Counted from the stretch's first letter, positions 1 to 9,446 are shown. The stretch is 64,000 bases of DNA from Siderastrea radians (GCA_964017195.1 OZ024891.1:4955494-5019493), one strand, 5' to 3'. Notes: generated by a model not told the origin, from the letters alone. Numbers and translations are program-made.

Positions 1-2105
1 TTTCTTAATCCTTCTATGCCAAGCAGAGGTTTAGAGTAGCGGCAAAGAAATCACTCCAAAATGCATCAACGATCGAGTTTTAATTTGGAAAAACTACCAG
101 AATTTTCCAACCCCTTATTCGGAAAATGATTTTCAATTATGTTGAATGCTTTCACGTTTTAGAGTACTGAGTGTAGGCTTTGTTTTCAAGGGGTAATTAG
201 ATTGCGTTCGGTTATTCTAGATTCCTCAGTACGCCCGCGCAGAAACATATAAATTTAATTCATAACATGGCTGGAAAATACGTGTATTAACATTGACAAT
301 AGCGCGAGCGTGCTTCATAATCCTATTGTGCACGCTGATAACGTCAACAAACAAATGCCTTGAGAAAAAAAACTTCTCCGCGAGTGAGCATTTTGCATTC
401 AAATACGGGGCAATCTTCATTTACACGCATGAATTCACCTGTCAGTTTTTTGACCAATCTAAGACAAGATCGTTGAAGCGTAGCGAAAGTTTTTTTTTTC
501 TGAGACGAAATAAACAACGCGTTGAAACGCAACAGAAGAAGTTTCTCTTTACACAGCTACCGCGTTGAAACTGTTTAAAGCAATTGGTTCATACGTCAGC
601 TGTGTTTCATCGAGATATGAAGCACTTTTTTTCCGTGCTCTCCCAACTTCCTGCGTACTTCATATCTCGATGAAGCACGCTGACGTATGAACCAATTGTT
701 AATTGCATGAAACAAACAATAAAAACGACGGAGGATTGGGGAAAGGGCGCTGCTCGCGGCTCGCGCTTCGATCTCCACGCGCTAGAAACAAAACAGCAAA
801 AAACGTATATCAGGAGAAGAAACGAACTCCCAGCAGCTTAAGGTTTAATTTTTTCTAAGAACGGTTAACTGCTCTTTTAGGTTTTCGATTATCAATAGCA
901 TGGAGTCTCTAAACTTAGATTCCAAATGAAAAAAGTCAGGCGATCGAAAACTGTTCTTTTTTGTTCCTGGCTCAGTACAGCCTCCTTTTGAAGTACAATT
1001 GTTTTTAAGATTTTGTTTTTGTTTATCTATGTCTGATTATCGTATTGTGTCCACAAGATCGTTACTTGAGTTGATCCACCCACGTGTGATTTCGCATGCT
1101 CGAATAAAAAAAATTTACAAGCTTTAACATGGCAAGAATCCTTACAAGACATTCCTAGCACAAAAACCTGTTACAATTAATGCAAGAGTTTTCTCAGACT
1201 GTGTGAATTTTTTAAGGTTTGAACCCGAGGATAACTGAGGCTAACGAATCATGCACGTTCCCTCATCTCATGTTAAGGAGTGTTCACGTTTCCAGAAACA
1301 GTGTCGGCACATTAACAGTTTATTTCGATCATGGGTACGCAGTAGGGCATTTGAATTTGAGAGTTATATGTCAGAAACGAGCGAAGACAGAGCTCCGCAA
1401 AGTCGCGAAAATTAGTTGGTCGCAAGTTTGTGCCCCCCACCATACAAACGTCTATTTAAAAATTTTGCGACTTTGAGGAGCCATATCTTTGTTAGTTTTC
1501 ATTTTATCACTTTCAAACTTGGGAAGTTTACTGATTTTATGGCGCTCTTTCCAGTGGTGTCCATGGATTCTCGCTAACTAGTTCATGTGAAAAGTTGAAG
1601 GGTCTATTGAAGAAATTGGAAACTGGACTGGCTTCAACACCAAAAAGATAATTCAGACATACTGGGACATGTTGGCATATGGAGTTTGTCTGGATGTGCT
1701 TTACTGACCTGGGTAAATAATTAAATTAGCTCAAGTCTGGTTAATCACTGTCAAGTCAAGCCCTCAAATTTATAACACTGCTTTTAAAAAACTCGAAATT
1801 AATTAAAAGGACAGGAAGACCAATTTACATATGCTTTTATGTTTTCAGCTGCTTGTACGATTTGCAGCAAACAAGATACTAGAAAATGTGTCAACAATTG
1901 AAGTCAAATAAGCAGCCCACTACGTTTTTCATAAAATTCACGCTGCTCTTATTCTATGCAACAGCCTTAAAACCTGATTTTTATTCGATATGTAATCTTA
2001 TTTTTTAAAACTAACTTCTCATTTTGACAGACAAAATCGTCAAAAAAGTTACTTCTTTTTAAAGGAACAAAATGGATTTCGAGGACTATTTGCATTGACT
2101 TTATT
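1..2105. other. Host flank left of Polinton-1, no gene recognised
   Basis: AT-rich DNA with only short open frames that lack recognisable domains. The one clear structure is the foldback at 581-698. From about 700 to 2105 I see no gene, RNA or repeat I can name. The last six bases (2106-2111 follow) lead into the target-site copy of Polinton-1. Confidence 0.5.
581..698. repeat. Small foldback (MITE-like) with about 41-bp arms
   Basis: The arm at 581-622 (starting caattggttcatacgtcagc) is repeated in reverse complement at 658-698, with a few mismatches and a loop of about 35 bp. The size and structure fit a non-autonomous DNA-transposon remnant or hairpin MITE. No target duplication is certain. 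Confidence 0.75.
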
Positions 2106-2111
2106 CAGTCT
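2106..2111. repeat. Target-site duplication of Polinton-1, left copy
   Basis: The 6-mer cagtct directly abuts the left TIR at 2112. The same 6-mer directly follows the right TIR at 17263-17268. Six-base duplications are the Polinton/Maverick norm. Confidence 0.9.
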
Positions 2112-2478
2112 AGTAGTTATATAAATGAGCGTACGAGCGCACTAGTCAAATTTTCAGTTAAATTTGACTGAAAAAATTCCCAGTCAAAACGAGCGCACTA
2201 GTCAAATTTTCAGTTAAATTTGACTGAAAAAATTCCCAGTCAAATTTTTACGCATTTGAGTGATAAAAGTACGAGCGCACCAAATTTTTCCTAGGATTTT
2301 TGACTGAAAAATATTCAAAGTCTATTATGACCGTAAGCATAACTTGTCACACCATTTTTATGAATATATCTTTTGTCGTCGAAGCAGCTGAGTGATGTTT
2401 TATTCACCACATAGCTACCAATTCGATGTTTTTCACTTTTGATTAGTCTCATCGTGTGACGCATCTGCTTTGTATTGA
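2112..2478. repeat. Left terminal inverted repeat of Polinton-1
   Basis: This is the reverse complement of 16952-17262 except for one substitution near the inner edge and an extra 56-bp tandem copy (2133-2188 and 2189-2244). Removing the extra copy leaves 311 bp, exactly the right TIR length. The inner half is inverted polB 3' coding sequence. Confidence 0.93.
2133..2244. repeat. 56-bp tandem duplication inside the left TIR only
   Basis: Units 2133-2188 and 2189-2244 are identical, each beginning acgagcgcactagtcaaatt. The right TIR has one copy. The unit holds the short inverted motifs tttgactg/cagtcaaa, so it may be a protein-binding or replication-slippage site. Confidence 0.9.
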
Positions 2479-2527
2479 TATGCCGGTCTGTTCAATGTCA
2501 AAGTTGGTTTGATTTTATGAACGGCAA
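2479..2527 (-). pseudogene. Relic of the polB 3' coding region at the left end of Polinton-1
   Basis: Immediately inside the left TIR, about 49 bp match the reverse complement of polB at about 16493-16541 (residues VHKIK.TLTLNRPAY) with few differences. Relative to the right end, some 410 bp (16542-16951) are missing between this block and the TIR. The left end therefore once held at least about 770 bp of inverted polB. A short minus-strand frame (2433-2648) runs through it but is a fusion of relic and unrelated sequence, not a functional gene. Confidence 0.85.
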
Positions 2528-2540
2528 ATAGATTCTGCCA

Positions 2541-2659
2541 GAAAACCACAGGGACTTTCCCGAGGAAATGAGTCATTAAGTTTTTCAATTGTTTTTCTAA
2601 CGCGTTAGACAGTTCTTTTTGTCTTGAAAACCACAGGGACTTTCCCAATGAGTCATTAG
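2541..2659. repeat. Direct repeat pair left of the first gene
   Basis: A block of about 35 bp starting gaaaaccacagggactttcc occurs at 2541-2577 and again, with a 4-bp gap, at 2626-2659. Both copies end aatgagtcatta. Function unknown; possibly slippage associated with the deleted left end. Confidence 0.75.
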
Positions 2660-2773
2660 ATTGTCATGTAATATCAGATGAACTTGTATTTGAAGTAAAG
2701 TTTGTTGGTAAAGTTTATTGGTGAAGTTTGTAGTGAACAGAAAAATAGACTGTGCTTGCGGAAAAAATAAGAT

Positions 2774-3262
2774 CTATTCTTGGATGAATACCTTGCTGTA
2801 TTTTTTTTCAAATTTGTCAGTTAATGGACACATATCAATGATTATTTCATCTATAACTTTGACATAATCAAGAAATTCTTTTTCATCATACTTCAGTCCT
2901 CTCATAAAGGATCGTAAATCTGTTAAAACCTTTGAATAAGATGTATAGGCGAATTTACTCATTTCAATTTTTCTCTTGTAATTTTTGATCTCTGAATATG
3001 TTTTAAGTAAGAGCCCAGTACCGGATATCACTCCAAGAGGAATAGGGTTTAGTGTTACACCACCAACTATTGTTCCTATAGCTACCAATGAAGCGGATCC
3101 AATATTACATGCAAGTTCTGTTTTTTTGAAATATTTGTAAGTCATTTTGGCAAGCCAGTATTTTTTATGATAGAATTTGTATAATGCTTTCAACTCAGAT
3201 ATTTGATTTTCCGTTAATTTTTCTGAAACATGGTTCCAATTGAATATGTTATGTTTATCCAT
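2774..3262 (-). CDS. Two-TM (SLATT-like) membrane protein
   Basis: 162 aa. The N-terminal half is helical and charged. A hydrophobic hairpin at about residues 53-90 (IGSASLVAIGTIVGGVTLN, then PIPLGVISGTGLLL) gives two membrane passes, followed by a basic helix (KNYKRKIEMSKFAYTSY) and an acidic tail ending CPLTDKFEKKY. The layout resembles SLATT-type two-TM proteins, but that is analogy only. A homologue at 41183-41659 in Polinton-2 has the same length and neighbours, so the gene is a stable part of this lineage. The start lies in ttaataaatATGG, the AATAAA-type context shared with the other structural genes. Possible roles are virion membrane interaction or entry/exit; function is not known. 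Confidence 0.8.
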   Translation of the reverse strand: MDKHNIFNWNHVSEKLTENQISELKALYKFYHKKYWLAKMTYKYFKKTELACNIGSASLVAIGTIVGGVTLNPIPLGVISGTGLLLKTYSEIKNYKRKIEMSKFAYTSYSKVLTDLRSFMRGLKYDEKEFLDYVKVIDEIIIDMCPLTDKFEKKYSKVFIQE

Positions 3263-3478
3263 ATTTATTAAATGGTTACATTTTTGAAAAACTCTTTAAT
3301 ATTTGAGTTAATGTTCTGATGTTTCGAACTATTTTTCTATATTCTCAATAATTTCATTGATTAAAATAGCTGTTCTCATTATCTTCGGAAACCTCAACGC
3401 TTATTTCTTTTGGGATAATATATTCTAAAAAGCATTCCATGCTCCAATCAGATGGATATATAATAAATGAAAAAATGT

Positions 3479-5164
3479 TTATGGCACTCTATATTCAATT
3501 GACAGTAACAGTTCCACATTTTTTATAACCGAAGCCAATTCCACAGCCAAATGACCAAACACTAGTACTAAATTGATATTTATTGTCTGTGATTTAGTTG
3601 ATTGGGTTGAAGTGTAAGTGATTGATTGAGTTAAATGGTCACTGTGTTTTATTTTTAAAGAAATAGGTGTATATCGTCTTTTGACTTTGAAATAGAGCAC
3701 TGTTATAGTTAATATATGGCTATGATTTGGAATAATTATTTTATCGCAACCGTTTAATAAAAATGTGTTCCCATTTTTTGTATTCAAAATCCCATTTATG
3801 TAATGAACGGAACCACGCAAACGATTTCCGTTTAAAGATAAATCTGTTTCCATCACCATTTTACCATTCTCAATTACAAAAGCGGTGTCATAGACACTTG
3901 GGTCAACGTTTGAAATTGTTTCTTTTACACCATAAACAATAAGATGTCCAATTGTTAAAAGTGATGGAAAAGTAACTGTACCGTGTAGATCGAGATAAAT
4001 AAATTGTGGAGGTGAGCTACCCCATCGGTGAAAATTGATAACTGTTTTGGTATAGTTTTCGAATGTTTTTGTCGCATAATTAGAAATTGAAATCGTAGTG
4101 CCTTGCACTGCCACACTCAACTCACTCATTTCCGGCGGAAACCATTCAACTACCAAAGTATAGTATCCAACAGGAAGTTTATAAAGGTTAAAACCGAGGC
4201 GTGATTGGTACTGGTTTGGTGAGCTTTTTTGAAACAGGAGTTTAAGTTGGTAAGCTTTTTTATTAATTTGATGTGGAGAATTGGAAAAATCAACAATACC
4301 CAAAACCTGAATATTTAATTCACTTGAAGATTCGTCGTCGTTTTCCATTAAATATCTGAATACATCTTTTTTCCCCGAGCTAGTGATTTGAGATTCATGA
4401 ATTTTTTGAGTGACAAGATTTCTCAAATCTGTTATTTCATTTTCCATTAACTCAACATTAACTGCGGATTTCGAATTTTTTGAATCGGTTTGTAAGTTAA
4501 TAATTTTATTGTTATTTAAATTCAAGTCTCCCGACATACTTGTTGTGCCATCAAGTTTGAGATAATTTTTTTGCGAGTTAGTGATTCTCTGAGTGATATA
4601 TTCTACAGTAGCAACGTCTTTTTGGTTTACTGGAAATTTGACATTGGTGATCGCGTTATCTTTCATATCGATAGTAGTGTCCTTATCTAATTTTTTCGCA
4701 AGCTGATTATCGACATATTTTTTATTTACTCCATGATCTGAATTAACTGGGTCTTTGATATTTGTTATGAAATGGTTGTTCATGTCTAAAGATTGTAGCA
4801 TAGACCCGCCTTCTTTTTTACTCAAGAATATATTCCGGGCTGCATTATAAGAGATGGCTTTATTCGTGTTTCCATGAATTGGGTACGGCTGTGGTTGTAA
4901 AATTAAGTCTCCGTTCATAGTTGCTCCTGTCTTTTTCACAAACTGAGTTGTATCCACACTTGGAATCTTAGCTATTTCACTATCTAACTGGCTTTTTGTA
5001 ACCACATCATTATTATTAGTTCCTTGTTTTACATTCACTAATTTTTTATTCTGCATATCATAATCATTATTAGCATCTAATTTGAATCCAATACCAGGTA
5101 AACCTCTGACACCTCTCACAGCTGTAGAATGCTTATAATTTAATACTCCGTTGTAGAAACTCAT
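3479..5164 (-). CDS. Fibre/tail-fibre-like structural protein
   Basis: 561 aa. The N-terminus carries a short collagen-like stretch (RGVRGLPGIGFKL). It is followed by at least four shaft-like repeats with the signature D(L/M)..N...I.N(I/L)/V..P....D..NK.YVD (near residues 32-62, 122-155, 165-195 and 208-240). This pattern is well known from phage tail fibres. The C-terminal half (about 270-561) is beta-rich and may be the trimeric head or receptor-binding domain. It lies 12 bp downstream of the ATPase gene on the same strand, in an operon-like block. A degenerate homologue occupies the same place in Polinton-2 (41683-49043, interrupted). The likely role is a capsid-vertex fibre; host receptor unknown. 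Start context ttaataaaATGAG. Confidence 0.78.
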   Translation of the reverse strand: MSFYNGVLNYKHSTAVRGVRGLPGIGFKLDANNDYDMQNKKLVNVKQGTNNNDVVTKSQLDSEIAKIPSVDTTQFVKKTGATMNGDLILQPQPYPIHGNTNKAISYNAARNIFLSKKEGGSMLQSLDMNNHFITNIKDPVNSDHGVNKKYVDNQLAKKLDKDTTIDMKDNAITNVKFPVNQKDVATVEYITQRITNSQKNYLKLDGTTSMSGDLNLNNNKIINLQTDSKNSKSAVNVELMENEITDLRNLVTQKIHESQITSSGKKDVFRYLMENDDESSSELNIQVLGIVDFSNSPHQINKKAYQLKLLFQKSSPNQYQSRLGFNLYKLPVGYYTLVVEWFPPEMSELSVAVQGTTISISNYATKTFENYTKTVINFHRWGSSPPQFIYLDLHGTVTFPSLLTIGHLIVYGVKETISNVDPSVYDTAFVIENGKMVMETDLSLNGNRLRGSVHYINGILNTKNGNTFLLNGCDKIIIPNHSHILTITVLYFKVKRRYTPISLKIKHSDHLTQSITYTSTQSTKSQTININLVLVFGHLAVELASVIKNVELLLSIEYRVP

Positions 5165-5176
5165 TTTATTAACTCT

Positions 5177-5821
5177 TCAGATTATTTTAGTGAAATTTTT
5201 TGCGTTGAATTTTCGTGGCTTATCAACATACAGAAAAGTGTACGGTTCTTTTGTTGCTGAGAGGTAGTCGTCTTTGTTGATGTTTAATTCTTGACATATC
5301 CTACTTTGTTCATTCTTGCTTGGAAAATCGAAAATGCAGTAATGGGAACAGTTTAATCTGATGGTTTTGTCTGTATTGTAAAAAGATTGAGACAGATAGA
5401 TACAGCTGCAATTTTTATTTCGAGAGTTTGTGAAATAATTTCGTATTTCTTGATCATTTTTGGTTCCGGTGTTGAGGTAATCATCGAAAATGATTAACTT
5501 TTGATTTCCATCATTCATATTAGGTAAAGGAATTATCTCACCGTTGCTAGCTTCAATGATATTATAACCGTATTTTTTTGAAAGAGGTTCGAATGTTTGT
5601 AACAAATATTGATACTTGTTCTGTTGCAAGTTTTTAGCATATAGATAGACCTTGTCAAAAAATAACAGGGGTTTGTTTATCATGTGAAGCAAAAGATTGG
5701 TTTTACCACTCCCACTCGGAGCGCAGATCAACATTCTGAAGCATCTATCAGGCATGAAAGCATACAACTGGGTGAAATTACTGTCTTTATCACCTTCAAC
5801 GTCATAGTTTGGTATTTCCAT
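5177..5821 (-). CDS. DNA packaging ATPase (A32/FtsK-HerA type)
   Basis: 214 aa. Walker A is at about residues 34-41 (APSGSGKT) and Walker B at about 109-114 (LIIFDD). A downstream YLSQSF segment (about 142-147) supplies the sensor-like Gln, and LNCSHYCIFDFPS follows it. Size and motif order match the Polinton ATP gene, which pumps DNA into preformed capsids. It is first in the minus-strand block and starts at ttaataaaATGG, back to back with the 5963 gene. The Polinton-2 homologue at 49063-49700 has one frameshift. Confidence 0.93.
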   Translation of the reverse strand: MEIPNYDVEGDKDSNFTQLYAFMPDRCFRMLICAPSGSGKTNLLLHMINKPLLFFDKVYLYAKNLQQNKYQYLLQTFEPLSKKYGYNIIEASNGEIIPLPNMNDGNQKLIIFDDYLNTGTKNDQEIRNYFTNSRNKNCSCIYLSQSFYNTDKTIRLNCSHYCIFDFPSKNEQSRICQELNINKDDYLSATKEPYTFLYVDKPRKFNAKNFTKII

Positions 5822-5962
5822 TTTATTAATTCACAACAAAATTTTTTCTCAATAATTTTATGCAACTCGCCATGCGACACGCCATGCGACACGCTATGCG
5901 AGTTTTTTTATATTCAATAACCCATTTTTATCCAAAATAATATTTTGTTTCAATTAAATAAA
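5822..5962. promoter_or_regulatory. Divergent intergenic region with 12-bp repeats and a dyad
   Basis: This is the only divergent promoter region in Polinton-1, between the ATPase (-) and the PPxY gene (+). At 5869-5902 the unit gccatgcgacac occurs twice perfectly and a third time in part (gctatgcgag). Outer arms actcgc (5865-5870) and gcgagt (5898-5903) can form a stem. The GC-rich repeat stands out from very AT-rich surroundings, so it is a candidate operator for both structural gene blocks. Confidence 0.55.
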
Positions 5963-6958
5963 ATGAGTCTCCTCAAGTGGAAAGAAATGGCTGAAAAAAG
6001 ATCGAAAATCGGTCAAGATGTCAATACTATCAGGGAAACGCTGAAACAAAAGAAAATAACCGATACAATGAGTGATGTTGAAGCAGAGAAGCTTTTCAAA
6101 CCGATAACATCCGGTTTGAAGGAGTTGACGCAACCTCAACCTATTAAAAGACGGTTGCAAAGGAAAAAAGCAGAGGTTCCAGATTATGGTATCAATATAG
6201 AAGATGAAGGAATACCAGATTACAATCTTGAAGATTTGTTTGATGAAGGGGTTGAACCACAAAATACAAAACAGCTTGTTCCAAAACCACCCTCTTATGA
6301 TGAGGTTCTCAAAGATTTGGAAACAGGAAAAAAGAAAATATATATCAATCCGGAGTATATGCAACAACTTGAAGACCCCCCAGAATATGAAGAAGATGAA
6401 GTTCCAGATTATGAGATTTTTGAAGAAGACAGAATAAATGAGACTTTGGATGAACTTGGAATAACCAACTATGAGGACATTGAAGCACAACTCAAAAGGG
6501 ATGACATGACAGAAAAAACAAGGCATTCTTTCTTGTCAAAGAAAATCGAAAATGCGGTCAAGAAAAGACAACAACTTCCAGGTTACAAAACACACATTAC
6601 AAAGCAGTTGAACAAAGGTTTGATAAGCCAATCTGAAGCACAGTTCAGAAGAAAGGTTATCGACGACGCTCGAAAAGTTCTCAATGATTATATCAACTAT
6701 AACAAAAATAAGTTGAAGAGTATCAAAGGCTCTGGTCTCAAAAGAAAGTCAACAAAGCGAGGTGGAAATGCAAGTGTTGTTTTTCTCAATCCTAAAGAAG
6801 CCCTCAAAAAGTTAGAGTTAATTGTTGGATCAATTGGTGCTGGTAATAATAGCATAGAGCTTAGAAACACTGGTGTTGCTATTCTCGATATTTTATTGAG
6901 AAATTACATAATTAACAAACATCATTACAACAAAATTTATAAAAACTTTTTCATGTGA
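5963..6958 (+). CDS. PPxY-containing structural or scaffold-like protein, unrecognised family
   Basis: 331 aa from ATG 5963. That start is chosen over an upstream frame extension to 5945 because of the conserved context attaaataaaATG. The protein is charged and helical, acidic in the middle, with a PPSY late-domain-type motif at 6287-6298 that could bind WW domains of host NEDD4-like ligases. A motif IKGSGL (6722-6736) fits the adenovirus-protease type II consensus. The C-terminal part (about 250-331) is weakly similar to the end of the Polinton-2 protein at 49792-50863 (…GS..AGN……L.NYI), which sits in the same position. Its location, next to the ATPase and before penton, suggests an internal capsid or scaffold protein. 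The stop overlaps the lead-in of the penton gene. Confidence 0.75.
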   Translation: MSLLKWKEMAEKRSKIGQDVNTIRETLKQKKITDTMSDVEAEKLFKPITSGLKELTQPQPIKRRLQRKKAEVPDYGINIEDEGIPDYNLEDLFDEGVEPQNTKQLVPKPPSYDEVLKDLETGKKKIYINPEYMQQLEDPPEYEEDEVPDYEIFEEDRINETLDELGITNYEDIEAQLKRDDMTEKTRHSFLSKKIENAVKKRQQLPGYKTHITKQLNKGLISQSEAQFRRKVIDDARKVLNDYINYNKNKLKSIKGSGLKRKSTKRGGNASVVFLNPKEALKKLELIVGSIGAGNNSIELRNTGVAILDILLRNYIINKHHYNKIYKNFFM

Positions 6959-6969
6959 ATATATTAAAA

Positions 6970-7731
6970 ATGCAACTACCATTAGTGTTATCTTCTCATA
7001 ACGTCAAGAAACAAACAAAAAATAAGCCTAGCGATTTTACAATCAGATATACCCAACCAATAATACTTGATCCCAACAGACAATATGAACTCGGTTTAGG
7101 TCGAATCATATCGATGTCTTTCACATGGTTCAATATCACATCAGAGTTGAACAACCAAAAAATAAAATACTCTTCTGATGGTGGGAATACTTGGAAAGAT
7201 ATAACCTTTCCACCAGGTACATGGAATTATGTTGGTTTCAATGATTTTATCAAGGAAAAGACAAAAACAAAGACTTCAGACAAAACTTCATATCCAATAA
7301 CCTTAAAATTCAACAACACAACTTTCAAAACAACAATAAATCTCGCACCAAACTATCAACTAGACCTCACAACATCAAATTTCAGAGATCTGATCGGTTT
7401 CAACAAACAAATTTTAACCCGTTCTGAAAATGTTGGTGACTACACACCAAATCTCAGTCAAGATACAGAGATTTTGAATATACATTGCGATCTTATTTCA
7501 GAGAGTCTTGTTGATGAGGATGAGACAGATATCATCTACACCTTTGGCACAAATGATTTGCAACCATCCTATGCTTTCACTAAAGAGCCTTTGAGAGTTC
7601 AATATTATCCAGTCAATAAGTATATCATAAACACCCTGCGGATATACATCACCGATGGTAAACGACGAATAATAGATTTGAATGACGCTGATACCTCATT
7701 TTCTCTGATTTTGAGAGAAAAAAAATTATAA
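6970..7731 (+). CDS. Penton / minor capsid protein (PX, single jelly roll)
   Basis: 253 aa from ATG 6970. The frame is open from a GTG at 6955, but ATG with the ttaaaaATG context is preferred. The sequence is beta-rich without membrane or signal segments. Polinton penton hallmarks include the N-terminal LPLVLSSHNV..., DFTIRY..PI.LD......LGL, and the IxFPPGTWNYVGFNDFIKEK and DLTTSNFRDLIGF blocks that mark the single jelly-roll vertex protein. It lies 11 bp after the PPxY gene stop and just before the small basic protein and MCP, the usual capsid cluster order. No counterpart remains in Polinton-2, where this region is deleted. Confidence 0.85.
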   Translation: MQLPLVLSSHNVKKQTKNKPSDFTIRYTQPIILDPNRQYELGLGRIISMSFTWFNITSELNNQKIKYSSDGGNTWKDITFPPGTWNYVGFNDFIKEKTKTKTSDKTSYPITLKFNNTTFKTTINLAPNYQLDLTTSNFRDLIGFNKQILTRSENVGDYTPNLSQDTEILNIHCDLISESLVDEDETDIIYTFGTNDLQPSYAFTKEPLRVQYYPVNKYIINTLRIYITDGKRRIIDLNDADTSFSLILREKKL

Positions 7732-7745
7732 AAGATAATTATAAA

Positions 7746-8111
7746 ATGCTGACGTACAATTACAAACGAATTTTTCATCCGAGTCTTGGAAGATTTGTTT
7801 ACAAACACAAAGGATCTGGTTTGATTGTGGACAATATTTTCAAACCGATGAAAAGAATTATGAGCACAGTTTTGAAACCTCTAGCTAAAAAAGCTTTGAA
7901 ATCGGGAATAGAAAGTGCTGGTGATAAACTTGGTAAAAAAGTTGTTGAAAAAGTTGCTGAAAAATCAGGCCATCTTTTCATGAAAGACCTTCAGTCTTTG
8001 GGAAAACAAGTTCCAAAAGCAACAAACAAACAAAAAGAAGAAGATTACAACGTGATATTGAATAGATTGATTTCTGGAAGCGGTATAAAAAAGAAGAGAA
8101 AAAACGTGTGA
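7746..8111 (+). CDS. Small basic, probably virion core or membrane-active protein
   Basis: 121 aa, strongly basic. An amphipathic, Lys-rich helix runs over residues 35-80 (KPLAKKALKSGIES, then GKKVVEKVAEK). The tail is KKKRKNV, which could serve as a nuclear-localisation or DNA-binding end. ISGSGI at 8070-8084, just before the basic tail, matches the adenain type II cleavage pattern. In size and layout it resembles small core proteins (pX-like) of adintoviruses; this is inference from composition and place between penton and MCP. Start context aattataaaATG. Confidence 0.65.
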   Translation: MLTYNYKRIFHPSLGRFVYKHKGSGLIVDNIFKPMKRIMSTVLKPLAKKALKSGIESAGDKLGKKVVEKVAEKSGHLFMKDLQSLGKQVPKATNKQKEEDYNVILNRLISGSGIKKKRKNV

Positions 8112-8156
8112 AGAAAAACAAAATAAAAAAAAAGTTTCAAACAGATAAATAAAAAG

Positions 8157-9446
8157 ATGACTTTCAGAACAAGTGATAAACTGCAGAGATATGAAATGGT
8201 CAAATTCTCCCTTGACAATATCATTGAACAACCTGGAAACAACAATTTTCAGAAAAAAACAGGATATAAATTCACAATAACCGACAGATCCACTTTTTTT
8301 GATTATTTCAACGGATATTTCGAGGTATCCAAAGAGCTCCAAAAGAAAGCCGATGGAGCCGGTTTTGCAGCTGCTGACCGAATTTCGATGATTAATGGGT
8401 CACATTCTCTCATCAAACACATGGTTATCAAATCTGCTGGTAAAATAGTGTACGATAGTGACAACATTCATAGAATCGTAAATGTCAAAAATTTGCTGGA
8501 GTATAGTGATGATTTCAGCAGGTCGGTTGCTAAAAATAGTTTTTGGTATCTTGACACAAATGATTCAACAGCAAATACAAATTTGGGTTTTGAAGCAAGG
8601 CGACTTTTAACTCAAGCAAAACAGAACAATGGTGGTGGTGGAGCCAAAAGCATAAATGAGATCATTCCGTTGAACAGATACAGTTTCTTTGAGGAATTGG
8701 AAGACAAGATGCTTCCTCCCATGCAGCTAACATTCGAACTGGACTTGAATAATGATGATGAATTGATTCACAAAGCAGCTGCTGCTGATGATGGGCGGGT
8801 GGTTGTCACTCGACTTTATCTTTGGCTTCCAAGATTAATTCCTAAAGATAGTGCATACGGTGAATTTGTAAAAGATTTTCTCAAACCAACCAAATGGACG
8901 TACATGAAAGATATGTATATTCAGAGTGCAAATACAAGAGCAGTTCAAAACATGTTTCAAATTAGCCCAGCCATTGACAATGTTAAACATGTATTCATTT
9001 ATCTACAGAGAACTAATGGTCCAAACAATGAGGAATCTGAGAGAACTCCTTACATTTTCGATACTTTCAAGCTAAATTCTGCAGATGCTAATAGCTCTCT
9101 TACATCATGTCGTTTGGAGTATGGAAACAGTACTTTTTATCCTGAATTGGAGTACGACGCCGATTCAAAAGTGAGAATCTTCAACGATTTAATGTCTTAT
9201 GCTTTTCGAAAGAATGATCTGAACACAGGAACGCAGTTGAATATACATAATTTCACATCTCTTTACGGTCTTGTCTATTTTGATCTGACCTACCAAAAAG
9301 AGGCTGTTACTCGAGATCCAAAACAACTGATTTTGAACTACAGATTGAATACGGCACCAACAGCTAATGTGAGAGCTCATGCCATCGTATTTTATGAAAG
9401 TGAGGTTATTGTCAACAAGGTTGGAAATGAACTTATGATGGTCTGA
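8157..9446 (+). CDS. Major capsid protein (PY, double jelly roll)
   Basis: 429 aa, the typical length of Polinton PY. Two beta-rich halves are joined around residue 185. A conserved block INEIIPLNRYSFFEELEDKM followed by LPPMQLTFELDL marks the inter-jelly-roll region of Polinton/adintovirus MCPs. The protein ends RAHAIVFYESEVIVNKVGNE, whose counterpart is the only MCP piece left in Polinton-2 (about 50975-51100). It should form the hexagonal trimeric capsomers. The start follows cagataaataaaaagATG, the AATAAA-type context. No frameshift or stop. Confidence 0.93.
   Translation: MTFRTSDKLQRYEMVKFSLDNIIEQPGNNNFQKKTGYKFTITDRSTFFDYFNGYFEVSKELQKKADGAGFAAADRISMINGSHSLIKHMVIKSAGKIVYDSDNIHRIVNVKNLLEYSDDFSRSVAKNSFWYLDTNDSTANTNLGFEARRLLTQAKQNNGGGGAKSINEIIPLNRYSFFEELEDKMLPPMQLTFELDLNNDDELIHKAAAADDGRVVVTRLYLWLPRLIPKDSAYGEFVKDFLKPTKWTYMKDMYIQSANTRAVQNMFQISPAIDNVKHVFIYLQRTNGPNNEESERTPYIFDTFKLNSADANSSLTSCRLEYGNSTFYPELEYDADSKVRIFNDLMSYAFRKNDLNTGTQLNIHNFTSLYGLVYFDLTYQKEAVTRDPKQLILNYRLNTAPTANVRAHAIVFYESEVIVNKVGNELMMV

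Noticed and set aside
3300..3470. Short minus-strand frame of about 40 codons between the two-TM and fibre genes
   Set aside because: Only a 29-codon part follows an ATG; no homologue visible in Polinton-2, so not called as a gene.
5954..6526. 190-aa hydrophobic frame on the minus strand
   Set aside because: It is antisense to the 5963-6958 gene, whose composition produces the Phe/Ile-rich reading; no start context.
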